NCBI GenBank assembly: GCA_009760855.2
Contig: WPIO01000003.1
Location: 14,244,001-14,308,000 of the forward strand
Direction: 5' to 3'
Length of the DNA stretch: 64,000 bases
Origin: Cristatella mucedo
Lineage: Eukaryota > Bryozoa > Phylactolaemata > Cristatellidae
The notes beneath the pieces were generated by a model that saw nothing but the letters and a program-made list of their open reading frames with translations, ran no database searches and was not told where the DNA came from. Positions 11,043 through 21,269 of the stretch are shown piece after piece. Each line of letters opens with the position of its first letter. Position 1 is the stretch's first letter. Both the position numbers and the translations under genes were made by a program.

Positions 11043-11639
11043 TTTCGACGGGCTTGCATGAAAATAGACACCGACGTTAATGTGATGCAGGAGCACGGAT
11101 GCAAGCTGACTGGAAGAGAACAAATTCAAATGGCTCCAGAATGACTGGATCGACTCCAAATCCGCCGAACAGCACATGCCCATCTGTACACGAGAAATGC
11201 ACACTATTTCTCCCAGGACAGATGGAATGACAAGTCACTTACTCCGGGGCAGCATTGATGAGGCTTAGCTGCATATTTTGTTCACAGTGTGGGTGGCAAC
11301 GCGGCCTGCTTTAACACTTCCCTTCTGCTGCTATGCTGGCTCATGAATGGATGTCGGATGCTCAGGCAGTGCTGGTTGCAGTTATCTCTCTCGGGCCTTA
11401 GCCCAGCGGTCTGACATTACACCTTGGATGAAGTCTCACTTACTTAACCCAAATTATGATTCAACTGACCAACTCTTCATAGGAAACAATGAATTCAAAG
11501 CCGGACTCGACTTTTCACTCTTAAAAGGAGGTTCCCTAGTGAAACCACCGTAAAGCCCGGATAACCTGGATTTTCACTTTCACGAATGCCTGTCGTTAGC
11601 AAGCTCTATTCGGAAGACAGCCGTCTCCACTAGAAGTGC
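11043..11639. other. No gene or known repeat seen
   Basis: One A-box-like CTTAGCCCAGCGGTCTG at about 11397-11413 could be a tRNA-like head remnant but has no B box at the right distance. Confidence 0.3.
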
Positions 11640-11775
11640 TAGCTTAGCCCAGCTCATACTTAACAACTCAGGTCTCATGGTCAAATCCTTCAGCACGAAG
11701 CCCTTTATTGGTCACTGTGAGTTGATAACCACTAAGCTCTTCTTCTGCTATGTAAATGAGGCTGTTAAATCAGCC
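11640..11775 (+). mobile_element. SINE-2 relic
   Basis: GGTCAAATCCTTCAGCACG (degenerate B box) is followed by TTTATTGGTCACTG, CTCTTCTTCTGCTATGTAAATG and GAGGCTGTTAAATCAGC, the conserved SINE-2 tail. Confidence 0.6.
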
Positions 11776-12153
11776 GACATCTAATTTACTTCAATTTTAT
11801 GTTCACAGCATGGCAGCTGACCAGTTTTTAAAAAAGAGCCTGCAGCCTTACGGTATGAAACAAGGTTTACATACCATGCCAAGTGAACTCACCATTCTCC
11901 AGAAGAGTTGCCATCTCTTTAATAAACTGATCTGCAAAAAGCGATCTGTAACGAGGCTGCACCAATGACAATTCAGCTTGAGCTCTCTGGCAGCTGGTAC
12001 CGTAAAGACAACTTAGTCTCAGAATTGTTTATACTGTTGTTATTGCTTTGGTTCAACAGCAGTTAAAGGAATGAGCTTGGGTAGCAGGCATCTTCTGCTA
12101 GGCTAAACTAAAAACCCCTACAGCCTCGGCTGCAAGCTGGTCGTGTAGCTAAA
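11776..12153. other. No gene or known repeat seen
   Basis: Nothing recognised on either strand. Confidence 0.35.
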
Positions 12154-12293
12154 AAAATATAATTCATTTATATAGCGCCCCAAGAGAACTTAATCTCTAT
12201 ACAGGCGCTTCACATATGCCTCGGGGCCCGAGCCCACGACCTCCGTCAGACCTTGGTCGGGGCAAGCACCTTAACCGCTAGACCAAACCAGCT
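12154..12293 (-). mobile_element. SINE-1 copy
   Basis: Well-preserved minus-strand copy with both boxes and the 3' hairpin. Its head abuts the start of the LINE-B copy at 12294 without recognisable spacer, placing the two partner families side by side. Confidence 0.9.
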
Positions 12294-12766
12294 AGCAACG
12301 GTTACCAGTAGCCAATCTCTCCGACATAATCCCCCATCGGGCCAAGCATCGTACTACCAGCTTTTCGGAATCCAACAGTCTAGAAATACCTCGTACAAAC
12401 CTTAAATCCTTTGGAGACCGTGCATTTAGTTCATATGCTCCCAAAGCCTGGAACTCCCTCCCGACCTGCGTCAGAACATCCCCTGACCTGACCACATTTA
12501 AAAGGAACTTAAAAACACACCTATTTAGGACAGCATTTAGTGGGTCCCTGTGATTCGTCCTTCACGTGCTTATGCGTGCTGACACTGTGCACGCTGCCTC
12601 TAACCACATTTGCATGCTGACCCTGTGCATGTCATCCTTAACCATGTTATTCATTTTGTTTGTTTTTCAAGCATGATTTTACTTACCATTTAATTGCATT
12701 TCCGTTTGCAGCAAATGTAAAGCACCTAGAAAGAGATTGAGTTCTCTGAGGGAGCTTTATCAAGTA

Positions 12767-12799
<33 letters not shown>
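12294..12799 (+). mobile_element. LINE-B 3' end copy
   Basis: Encodes (with breaks) the C-terminal RT tail: FSSYAPKAWNSLPT-type block at about 12430-12465 and PDLTTFKRNLKTHLF at about 12480-12530. The 3' UTR contains GCATGCTGACCCTGTGCATG, the hairpin AAGCACCTAGAAAGAGATTG...TTCTCTGAGGGAGCTTT, and a (TTA)n tail at 12768-12798. A good reference copy for the family 3' end. Confidence 0.85.
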
Positions 12800-12800
<1 letters not shown>

Positions 12801-13704
12801 CCCAGGGAACCCACATAGGGTAAGAAGCCTTCATTGTTCAGGAGTATGTACAGTAAGTATGGGCTGAGGTAGGGAAGGAGGATAAAAATAGGGAGGTGGA
12901 AAGTATGAGAGAAGGAAAGACAGACAGAGACAGAGACAGAGACATAGACAGAGACATAGGGGAGGGAGGGGAGAGGAGGGATCGGGAAAGATAAGGAAGA
13001 GATTCTAAGAAAATGTGTGTGCACAGCCAGAGAATGCTTTTCCCGATAAACCTTCCAGTTGCCTCCAGCTTTAGATCACATAATCATCTTATTTAATATT
13101 AATATTAGCTTATTTAGCAGCCTTATTTGTGTCTCTACTAATTAAAGTGAGAAAGTCCATCCTTATCTGGGTCACATGGCAATAAGGCGCACTTCGGTCA
13201 AGTGGCAAGATGGCAGAGAGTTGTCTTCCGTGATAAAACTAGCACGACTCAGTGAAGCTAGTCCACAGACAGCACTGCCAAACCTTAAAATACTCATGAT
13301 TATCATTTAGAGTTCTCTGCTAGCTCATTTTTAAAACAGAATAGGCTCATCCAGAGTACATGTCTCTACCCAATATTAAGCTTGGGAGCTATCCACCATC
13401 TTGCAATGTTCTGCCCTACCTATGCTGCAAGCTGACAGCTAAATCTGCTTCTGTTCGTCAGTGCTTCATGCTGTCAAGAAAATAAGAACATAATGCAGAA
13501 CACGCGGTTCCATTTAAAACAGCTAAGGCCTAGGGTGTGCCGGTGTCGATCCATTACTCGTTCATACACTTGTTCATCTTTAGGTCGCCTGATCACAATG
13601 CTAAGTAAAGCATGATGTGCAGATCTAATGATTGTTGTCTGGACAAGTGCTAAATTGAATTAAATACTGGTGTCATGCTTAAATTTGTGCTCATGCATGA
13701 GTAG
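12800..13704. other. Purine-rich low-complexity stretch, otherwise unassigned
   Basis: A GACAGA-type repeat at about 12911-12960 is the only pattern seen. No genes recognised. Confidence 0.4.
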
Positions 13705-13818
13705 GCCTTAACCCAGTGGTTAAGGTGCTCGCCCCGACCAAGGTCTGGCCGGATATGTGAAGCGCCTGAGTAAAGACTAAGTTCTCTTAGGCGCTATACA
13801 AATGAATTATATTATTAC
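13705..13818 (+). mobile_element. SINE-1 copy with internal deletion
   Basis: The head AACCCAGTGGTTAAGGTGC...ACCAAGGTCTGGCC jumps directly to GGATATGTGAAGCGCC, so the B-box part is missing. Hairpin and tail are present. The loss of the B box should reduce Pol III transcription. Confidence 0.85.
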
Positions 13819-13896
13819 ATCATGCACATGCGCATAAGTGCTCACGCACAGAAGCACACATATTTTGGTATGCACCTGTAAATACGACATGGCTTA

Positions 13897-14034
13897 AATA
13901 TATTTCATTTGTATAGCGCCCAATGATAACTTAATCTTTATTCAGGAGCTTCACATATGCCTCGGGGCTCGAGCACACGACCTCAGCCAGACCTTGGTCG
14001 GGGCGAGCACCTTAACCGCTGGACCAAACCAGCT
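13897..14034 (-). mobile_element. SINE-1 copy
   Basis: Full-length minus-strand copy starting (element strand) at AGCTGGTTTGGTCCAGCGG. It faces the plus-strand copy at 13705-13818 tail to tail, with about 80 bp between them. Confidence 0.9.
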
Positions 14035-14256
14035 CGGTTTGCAAAGATAGCACACCAGCACTAACTAGTGACAGTATGGTGATCCCATGACCAAGAGTCC
14101 ATAAGACAATCATGAGGACAGTGGCTTAATCTGCATGCAATAAACAGGCAAATGGTCAGAGTAAAACCACTCGCAAACTTACAGCCATGTCATCGGTTAA
14201 AACCGCATAGGCAGAAATCCTCAGAAATCAGCGGAAAGCCATCTCTAGAATGATGA
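14035..14256. other. No gene or known repeat seen
   Basis: Short spacer between SINE-1 and LINE-B, without recognised content. Confidence 0.4.
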
Positions 14257-14526
14257 CCTATTTAGGACAGCATTTAGTGGGTCCCTGTGATTCGTCCTTC
14301 ATGTGCTTATGCGTACTGACACTGTGCATACTGCCACTAACCACATTTCCATGCTGACCCTGTGCATGTCACCCCTAACCACGTTGTTCATGTTGTTTAT
14401 CAAGCCTGATTTTACTCACGATTCAATCGCTATTCCCTTTGCAGCAAATGTAAAGCGCCTAGGAAGAGATTGAGTTCTCTGAGGGCGCTTTATCAAGTGC
14501 ATTATTTTTATTATTATTATTATTAT
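14257..14526 (+). mobile_element. LINE-B 3' end copy
   Basis: Starts inside the final coding stretch (CTATTTAGGACAGCATTTAG), runs through the 3' UTR and hairpin GCGCCTAGGAAGAGATTG...TTCTCTGAGGGCGCTTT, and ends in TTATTTTTATTATTATTATT. It is 5'-truncated. Confidence 0.85.
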
Positions 14527-16205
14527 GGTCACACAGTTTTTGATAACTGGTATATGGGAGTTAGTGATATGCTGAAAACTAGTGGCAATTTGGGTTGGCA
14601 TTTGGTTGGATTGCAGAGAGCTTCTTGTTTTCAAATAGAATACCTTAAGTTGGCAATGTTGTAGTGAAGAAGGCCATTAGCCGATCACTTGTCCACCTCA
14701 AACTAAGCAGCTGTTTCTACCTATTGTAGGTCATGCTTCCATGGTTAATCGTATCGTATGCAACCTTTGATTTCCACATCCTTTTCATCATGCCTAAACA
14801 GCCTTCAATTATGTTGCTGGGGGTAGTAGTTATTTAAAAGTAAATGGAGTACACCAATGTCTGTTGGTGAAAGCAGTGCCATTTCTACAATTTCTCTGCC
14901 ACTAGCAAAACTTACAATTTCTATTCTTTCTAAAGCTCATTAGTGGCCGGGCAGAAGTACCCACCACAGTTCCACACAAAGACTAGCTCTGACTGCCAAT
15001 AGTTCTGCCAGTGTAGACATAGCTAGTTTGATCACGAGGTAAGTTCGTGGAGACTCTAAACTTAATCTTAATTGGTCTAGATAGAGCTTTAGCTAGGGCT
15101 CATTAGAGACTTCGGCAAGATTCCGTGGCGACCAGTTCTAATTAAGCATCTATATGCAACAGCAGAGCCACACACAGAGCCTAGGCAGCTGTGTGAGGGA
15201 AATCCGAGCTGAGCCTGATTGCTTTCTGGGTGGTTTTGTAGTCAGCATGCCGTGCTGTCATAGGACTGCTCTACCAGCTGGCTTTCCTCTTGCTGTAGAT
15301 TTCAAGTCAGAGCAGCATATGACAAGCAGACGAGAACCATTAGTAAATCGATAGCCGTTATGCCCTCCCTAGGCACGAGGAGCTCCAAATCAAGAGCACT
15401 CAAAGCCCATAAAAGTACCATGCTGCTCTTCACTTTTTATCAATTGTTCTTGTGGAAGGGTCAAAGTGTGTGTGCTCATGTAATGCGTGACTGGCGTAAA
15501 AAGTTCATTGAATTTTGATCTCATGGGAATTCTTTGGCGAAGCATTGGATGAAAGTTTTCTTCGGCAGGACCAATGAGCAGCGCAAGCTGAGGTACACCG
15601 GCTTCAACACTAGTAGCTTAGAGCTTTTAGGAGGAAGCCATGACTACTAAGTAATGTGTGGCATATATTTGCATGGTATTAAATCGTGCCACACTCAAAT
15701 GAGCAAGGTGCCTCGTTACTTAATCAGGTACATTTTTAGTGCATGTTGTTTAAGATGGGTGAGTAGACATTGCCTTTGCAACTCTAACCTGCTCGTTGAA
15801 CACAATCTTTGCTTGCAGTGCAAAACACTCTGAAGACACAGTGAGCCATGAGTAAAAAGGTCATCTTGACTAACTATCTTTTCACTTACCTAAAGGCTGT
15901 GATGTCAAGAGGCTCTCGGGAAAAATGTCTATGGTCAGGTCTCTCAATATACAGGTTTTTCTATAACTATGCACCACAGGCAATTCTCGGGTTTGAGTTT
16001 CCTATCAGCAACATTGCTTGACAGCTTCGGAGCTTCATACAAATTTTAAAATTTCACCCATTGATCATCAGATAGTTGGTGTCTTAGCAACAAGACATGA
16101 TCAGACAGCACCAATTCAAATAAATACACATATATCTGCAGATCAGGATAGTTTTTACTTAAGTTTTTTTTACCTTCTTCTTTACCTATATTGTAAAAGT
16201 GAAAG
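14527..16205. other. No gene or known repeat seen
   Basis: Only short ORFs without domains (15154-15354 plus is an example). No match to the repeat families of the window. Confidence 0.35.
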
Positions 16206-16277
16206 GTCATTTCCCTTTGCAGCAAATGTAAAGCGCCTAGAAAGAGATTGAGTTCTCTGAGGGTGCTTTATCAAGTG

Positions 16278-16316
<39 letters not shown>

Positions 16317-16317
16317 G
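16206..16317 (+). mobile_element. LINE-B 3' tail, very short insertion
   Basis: Starts at TTCCCTTTGCAGCAAATG and has the complete hairpin and a (TTA)n tail of about 13 units (16279-16317). Only about 70 bases upstream of the tail are present. Confidence 0.85.
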
Positions 16318-16519
16318 CCTAAGTAAGTCATCAATAGTAAATGCACTGATTTGTGGAATGACCATCTTGAGCAGGCGATGTGTCTGAAAGTATATCCTTG
16401 CTTTAAGTATGCAATGAATGATGAATGACAATCTGCTTCCAATAGGCTTTCTAGAAGCAAAACCTTACTGGCCGACCACTTCAGCTGTACACAATTGAAA
16501 GCTTGTATGATATCAGTAC
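16318..16519. other. No feature seen
   Basis: Nothing recognised. Confidence 0.4.
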
Positions 16520-16680
16520 AGACACTGTCTCTACTATTGCTGCTGCAGACCTCACTACTACGGCTGCAAAAGCAGCAGCGGCAGCATCGGCACCAGCACC
16601 AGCTTCACCATCAGCTGCAGCTGCAACAACTGCAGCAGTGTCAGCAGTAGAAATTGCTGCTTCATGGCCTTCACCTGATG
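16520..16680 (+). repeat. GCA/CAG-rich low-complexity segment
   Basis: Imperfect GCN/ACN triplets give an Ala/Thr/Pro-rich reading frame (16503-16688), and equally open frames on the opposite strand. Open frames on both strands point to triplet composition rather than a gene. Confidence 0.7.
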
Positions 16681-17690
16681 GCGAATAGATTCGAAACACA
16701 TTTTAAGGGTCGTTTTTTAATGGGCAAACAATAATTCTAAAAGTAGATTTAAAGTATATCATCAACATGCTAAGATCTTGCTGGAATGACCTGATTCCAA
16801 CAGAGTTCGTTTTCTACGGATGGCTTTTCGATACCACTGTGCCCTAGAAAGCATACTCTGATTGCCTCTTCAGAGGCTGCTCTTTGTAGAGTTTTTGCTA
16901 TTCCAAAGCGCTCACAAAGCAGCTGGGCAGCCGCGAATTCATGCCGAGTTCAGTGTCACTGTTTTTGATAAATATTGATATCGGGATGGCCTCCTACATT
17001 TGATCAATCTAATTGTTCGAGACAAGATGGACCGGTCAAAGCAACTAGACAAGTCTTATTTGCTGGCTTCTGGCCCAATTCTGCTTCTATTGATAGGCCG
17101 ATCTCTGGAGCTTGCACTTTTTTCCGGGTGAAATATTCAGAATGCCCCGCGACGTTACCGTGGATTGTGATCGGCTACCATAGCTCACTGTGTACACACA
17201 TGTAAAAAGGCAAACGTCTAGGCTCATTATAAGTGTGACAGTGCAGGTTCTCCTTGCATATTAAGCGGTCTGTCACTAAAGGTTGCAATACGATGCAAAT
17301 CGATGCTGTCCTGATCTAGCAGACTGCCTTAGGGTCAATAGCATCATGCAGCCGATATCACCATCGGCTTCTTCAGGTGTAGAATGCCCCAACTACACCG
17401 AAATACAACTTCTGTGTGGCTAAGTGTTACATGCAAGTTTTAGAACACTTAGGTCATGGATAAGATTGCCATTGCTCTAAACCATTTGCTCTGCAACACG
17501 AAGATGAGGACTAGTTGGTAGAAACAAATCCAGGTATTCTATCACTCCACCTAGGCTCACTGCATTCTCAAGAGTATCTCATGAAAACAGGCATTTGTAC
17601 CAATCATAACAATGCAGCAAATAGAATACGTCCATAGGATAGTGGATCAGCCATTGATGGCTGCAAGGAAGACTAGACATAGCCGTGGTG
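16681..17690. other. No gene or known repeat seen
   Basis: Nothing recognised beyond isolated short ORFs. Confidence 0.35.
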
Positions 17691-17885
17691 GTAGCTTAAG
17701 TGGCACCATTAGAAGTGGTGGAGGTCGCAGCAGCAGTAGCAGACAGCTGCAGGCAGCACCAGCTGGCTGCACCAGTAGGCAGCAACAGCAGACACCAGTA
17801 CCAGCAAGCAGGCAGGTGGGCGGTGGCAGCAGCAGCAACAGCAGCAATAACAGCAGAAGCAGCAATGCCGGCAGCACCAGCATTT
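17691..17885 (+). repeat. CAG/GCA-rich tract
   Basis: Runs of CAG, GCAACA and GGCAGC triplets, the densest at 17823-17870. They produce open frames on both strands (Q/S-rich plus strand, L-rich minus strand). I see no evidence for translation. Confidence 0.75.
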
Positions 17886-19653
17886 GCTTGATCCGTCTGA
17901 GAAACCCGACACTTCTGATCAAACCAGATTGCTCGATACAGCCAGTGTAGCTTGGCAGGTGATAACCTGGCATTCTTAGAGGTGTGTGCCAGCCACAGCA
18001 ATAAGTAGTACCTGAGTGTTGGAATCCCTGTTGATATGCTTTTAGTGATATCCGAAGGATCACACGTCCTACCTGACCGATCGAAGTGTACTTACTTCGG
18101 AGCTTACCGTGCTACTCAGAAAATACTTAAGCTGCTGTGCAGTTGCCTCACGTGAGAATCTTCTGCAGCACCTTGCCGTAGATGCTTGCTTATAGAATCA
18201 AACGCCTTTCCTAATGTCAGGCTAATGACACGATAGGAAAGTGCTCATCACATTTTCTCTTGTTGGTAGCCACTATTGCTTGCGCAGCAGCTCAATGGTT
18301 ACCTTGATCTGTAGCTTGAGGACTCCAGGCGCCAGCTCCTATTGCCCCTGCTTCGGATGACCTTCTCGGCCTTTCGCCAGCACGTGGGGCTGGTCGGTCA
18401 AGCACATCTTTCTGTATCTCATTCTCGATGTCAAAATCCATGTCAGAAGTAAGCCTGCAGACTGTGACCTCTTCCCAGCAGTCTGAAGAAGCTATGGATA
18501 CTTAAGCACCCAGAGCACCTGCAAGACGTCATCACATCGGCAAGAATAAGACAACATGCGACCATTGTGGCTGCCAAGACAACTGACTACTGGCCGTGGT
18601 TGATAGCAAGCTGTCAGGAATTCAGGGCCACGGCTATTCTGATTCTTACCTAGCTCCATTTCGGTTCACTTTTTGGCTCAGGCTGACTAGCTGGGGAGAC
18701 CACTCCGGCTGATGCCAAGCCGTGCAGCAAAGAGCACGAAGAAGCGACCGATAGGGAATGCCACAATCTGCCCCGCACAAGCTGCTGCTCTGTACTGGCT
18801 CTCTGGCTCTCTTGTGGCTTCGAGGATTTGCCTAATTGAGACTAGCCGTTTGGCCTCGTGCCTAATCAAAGGCTGCTTTCCCGGCTGCCAGAGCGGAAGT
18901 ACTAGTAGATAGCCTTCTCACTCATTGCACACGAGCTGCCGGGTGCTGGTAGAGTGCTGGATACTGATACTGCAGTGGCTGCAGCTGCGCATGCCAAGAC
19001 CTGTCTGGCCACCGAGAGGACAAGAGCAGGAGCAAGCAGTCGAGCTTGCTGCACCGTCCCTGCCCGACCGTACAAGGCCGGCATCTCTGCGGTCGACGGT
19101 CTGCCAACTGCGATTGAAATGGCTTCAGTGCTCGAGACAGCTAAGCCGATGGCCACAGCCAGGCGTTTAGCCGCTGTTTCATACAGCCTTAGCTGCCTTC
19201 TACAGTCATCGGTCCCGATTGGTAGGCCTTCCCATCAAGGAAAGGCATGAGTTAATACAGCCTAATATCATAATTGTTCTGATCAGCAGCCTACGGCTTA
19301 GCGATGCCATCTGTGCGACGGAAATGGGCAAGCGCAAGAATCCGTGCCCCTAAATAAACAGTCGCCGAGGTTCAGTAAGTCTGGCCAACTCCCAAGAGTC
19401 TCGGCCAGAGCAGAATAGAGATTGGAGCCGGTATTCCAAGTACTTGAATTAGGCTCAACAGCAGGCCAAAATATACTGGCATCAATTATTTACTGATGAG
19501 TAAGACTGCACTACAAGGCCAAAATCAGGTTCAGGATAGCCTGCGATCAACCGGTGCAAGCAGGACTTTTTGATAGCCGAACGGACTATATTTCGATCAA
19601 GCCAACATTGCTTGGCGTCGGGAAAAGAAGAGGAGGGAAGAAGAGGCAGAGAG

Positions 19654-19655
<2 letters not shown>
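17886..19655. other. Unassigned sequence of moderate GC
   Basis: Several 60-100 codon ORFs occur on both strands (18687-19250) without domain character. The region 18680-19200 is richer in GC and CTG/CAG words than its surroundings. It may be an old repeat that I do not recognise. Confidence 0.3.

Positions 19656-19712
<57 letters not shown>
19656..19712. repeat. (GA)n microsatellite
   Basis: Pure GA run of about 26 units within a longer purine-rich segment (19625-19800). Confidence 0.95.
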
Positions 19713-19713
<1 letters not shown>

Positions 19714-19825
19714 AAGAGATGGAGGAGAGAGAAAGAGAGGGAGAGAGGGAAATGAGAGAGTGGAAAGGGGAGCAGGATGTACTAGAGAAAGAACGGGTAA
19801 ATTAAGAGGTGGTCAAAGAGAGGTG

Positions 19826-19834
<9 letters not shown>

Positions 19835-19910
<76 letters not shown>
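19835..19910. repeat. (GA)n microsatellite
   Basis: Second, nearly pure GA run of about 38 units. Together with 19656-19712 it forms a purine strand of almost 300 bases. Confidence 0.95.
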
Positions 19911-19912
<2 letters not shown>

Positions 19913-20091
19913 TAACTGGATCAGAGCCAGAACCTGTTTAACTGGTATCATTCACCCCGAGCAGAAACAACGGCCTCCCTCCCCACTGCTCTGCTCGGGC
20001 AAGTGACTCTGAGCATGTTGACCCCAAGGCACTGTAACGAACTACCACTAATAGATGCCTGCATGCCACCACCACTGAAATTGCCAAAAAC

Positions 20092-20112
20092 GCAGCAGCA
20101 GCAGCAGCAGCA
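20092..20112 (+). repeat. (CAG)7 short repeat
   Basis: Seven CAG units ending in CAATTG. Short ORFs through it are open in several frames. Confidence 0.9.
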
Positions 20113-20342
20113 ATTGATACTTGCCTGCAGCACTGCAGCAAGCTTCACCTGAAGCTGACAGCAGTAGGCACACAACAAAACCTGTGCTTGCAGGCTCTGA
20201 AGCCCATCGGCCGGAGCTTAGGTGAAATTCGATGCCAAGCCGGCTTAGAAGTAATATAAACAGCTTCTAAGTCGGGCCGACAGCGACTAGCTGACCAGTC
20301 AAGTGGCATGGAATGACAATATGCATGCATGTCAAGGCTGTT

Positions 20343-20402
20343 GAAACGCCCATTCCTTGCCTCTCCAGTAGACTGACTGGAGAGGCAAGGAATGGGCGTT
20401 TC
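20343..20402. repeat. Perfect 27-bp inverted repeat with 6-nt loop
   Basis: Arm 20343-20369 begins GAAACGCCCATTCC. Arm 20376-20402 is its exact reverse complement, and the spacer 20370-20375 is AGACTG. Pairing stops abruptly outside both arms. It does not belong to any repeat family seen here. Confidence 0.95.
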
Positions 20403-20783
20403 TGTACGTTTTGGCAGCTTTCTCATTGGGTTCGGAAGATTCAAAAACCTTACCCGCTGGCTTCCTCGTAGGATGCCGGTCACTTATGTGAACTTGCCGA
20501 TGGCGGGTACAGAAGAAACCGATTTCGTTCTGTAAGGTTATTTCTACTATCAAAATGACCCAGCTACTATGCATTCGGTGGCTGCAAGTATCGGCAATGT
20601 AAGCACATATTTTGCACAAGTCTCGTTGTTCCGTCATCACTGTCCCGTGTACCACAGTGCTACAGCAATCTTTATCTAGGCTTTTTTGTATTTAGTTGCC
20701 CATTACTTTAAGAGTGACCACGGCGCTCGCCACAAGAGATGTCGATTCACATTTTTTCTCTAAAGAGTGACACGGTGCATTAA
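20403..20783. other. No gene or known repeat seen
   Basis: Nothing recognised. Confidence 0.35.
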
Positions 20784-20862
20784 TGGTAATAACAATAAGA
20801 AAAAGTCATTTGTATTGTTCCCTAAGAGAACATATCCTCTTTCTAGGCACCTTACATATGCA
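20784..20862 (-). mobile_element. LINE-B/SINE-1 hairpin tail relic
   Basis: TAATAACAATAA tail remnant, then TTGTTCCCTAAGAGAAC and CTCTTTCTAGGCACCTTACA, the inverted terminal hairpin. The CTTTCTAGGC part favours LINE-B. Confidence 0.6.
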
Positions 20863-21269
20863 TTGTTTCTAACTTTCCTATTTGCTACACTACCAAAATC
20901 CACGGGCTCTTTAGAGCAATCTTAACCACTATTCAATGATAGATGGCATGTGGTTTGTGATGGTGGACAAAGACATTTGACTGAAGCAGAGCTCAGGTAT
21001 CTTGAAAGTAAAGCAAAATATAACCTAACTCTATCTGAGGGAGCTAGAAGATCAACGGATTATTGCATGAGGGTTATTAACTTAAAAGGATTGCACAAGA
21101 GCTGCAAATACGTCAGTTCAAGTTTCAGCATTCATTGGGTGCTAAAAAATCAAAAAGTAAGTTATAGTATGGCCATCAGGGCATGGTTTCTTTTTGCACT
21201 TAGGGTTATTAATGCTCCCGAATACTTGTGCATACAAGTTGGTCTAGCCTGGCAGAGGAGAGGCAATGC
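20863..21269. other. Unrecognised ORF region
   Basis: A 110-codon plus-strand ORF (20950-21279) reads without low complexity, but it has no domain I recognise and runs up to LINE-B sequence. I would not call it a gene on this evidence. Confidence 0.2.

Noticed and set aside
16503-16699. Ala/Thr/Pro-rich ORF
   Set aside because: Same reason: GCN triplet composition, with an equally open frame on the other strand.
17612-18063. Gln/Ser-rich plus-strand and Leu/Cys-rich minus-strand ORFs
   Set aside because: CAG-type triplets keep both strands open; no flanking domain, start context or splice support.
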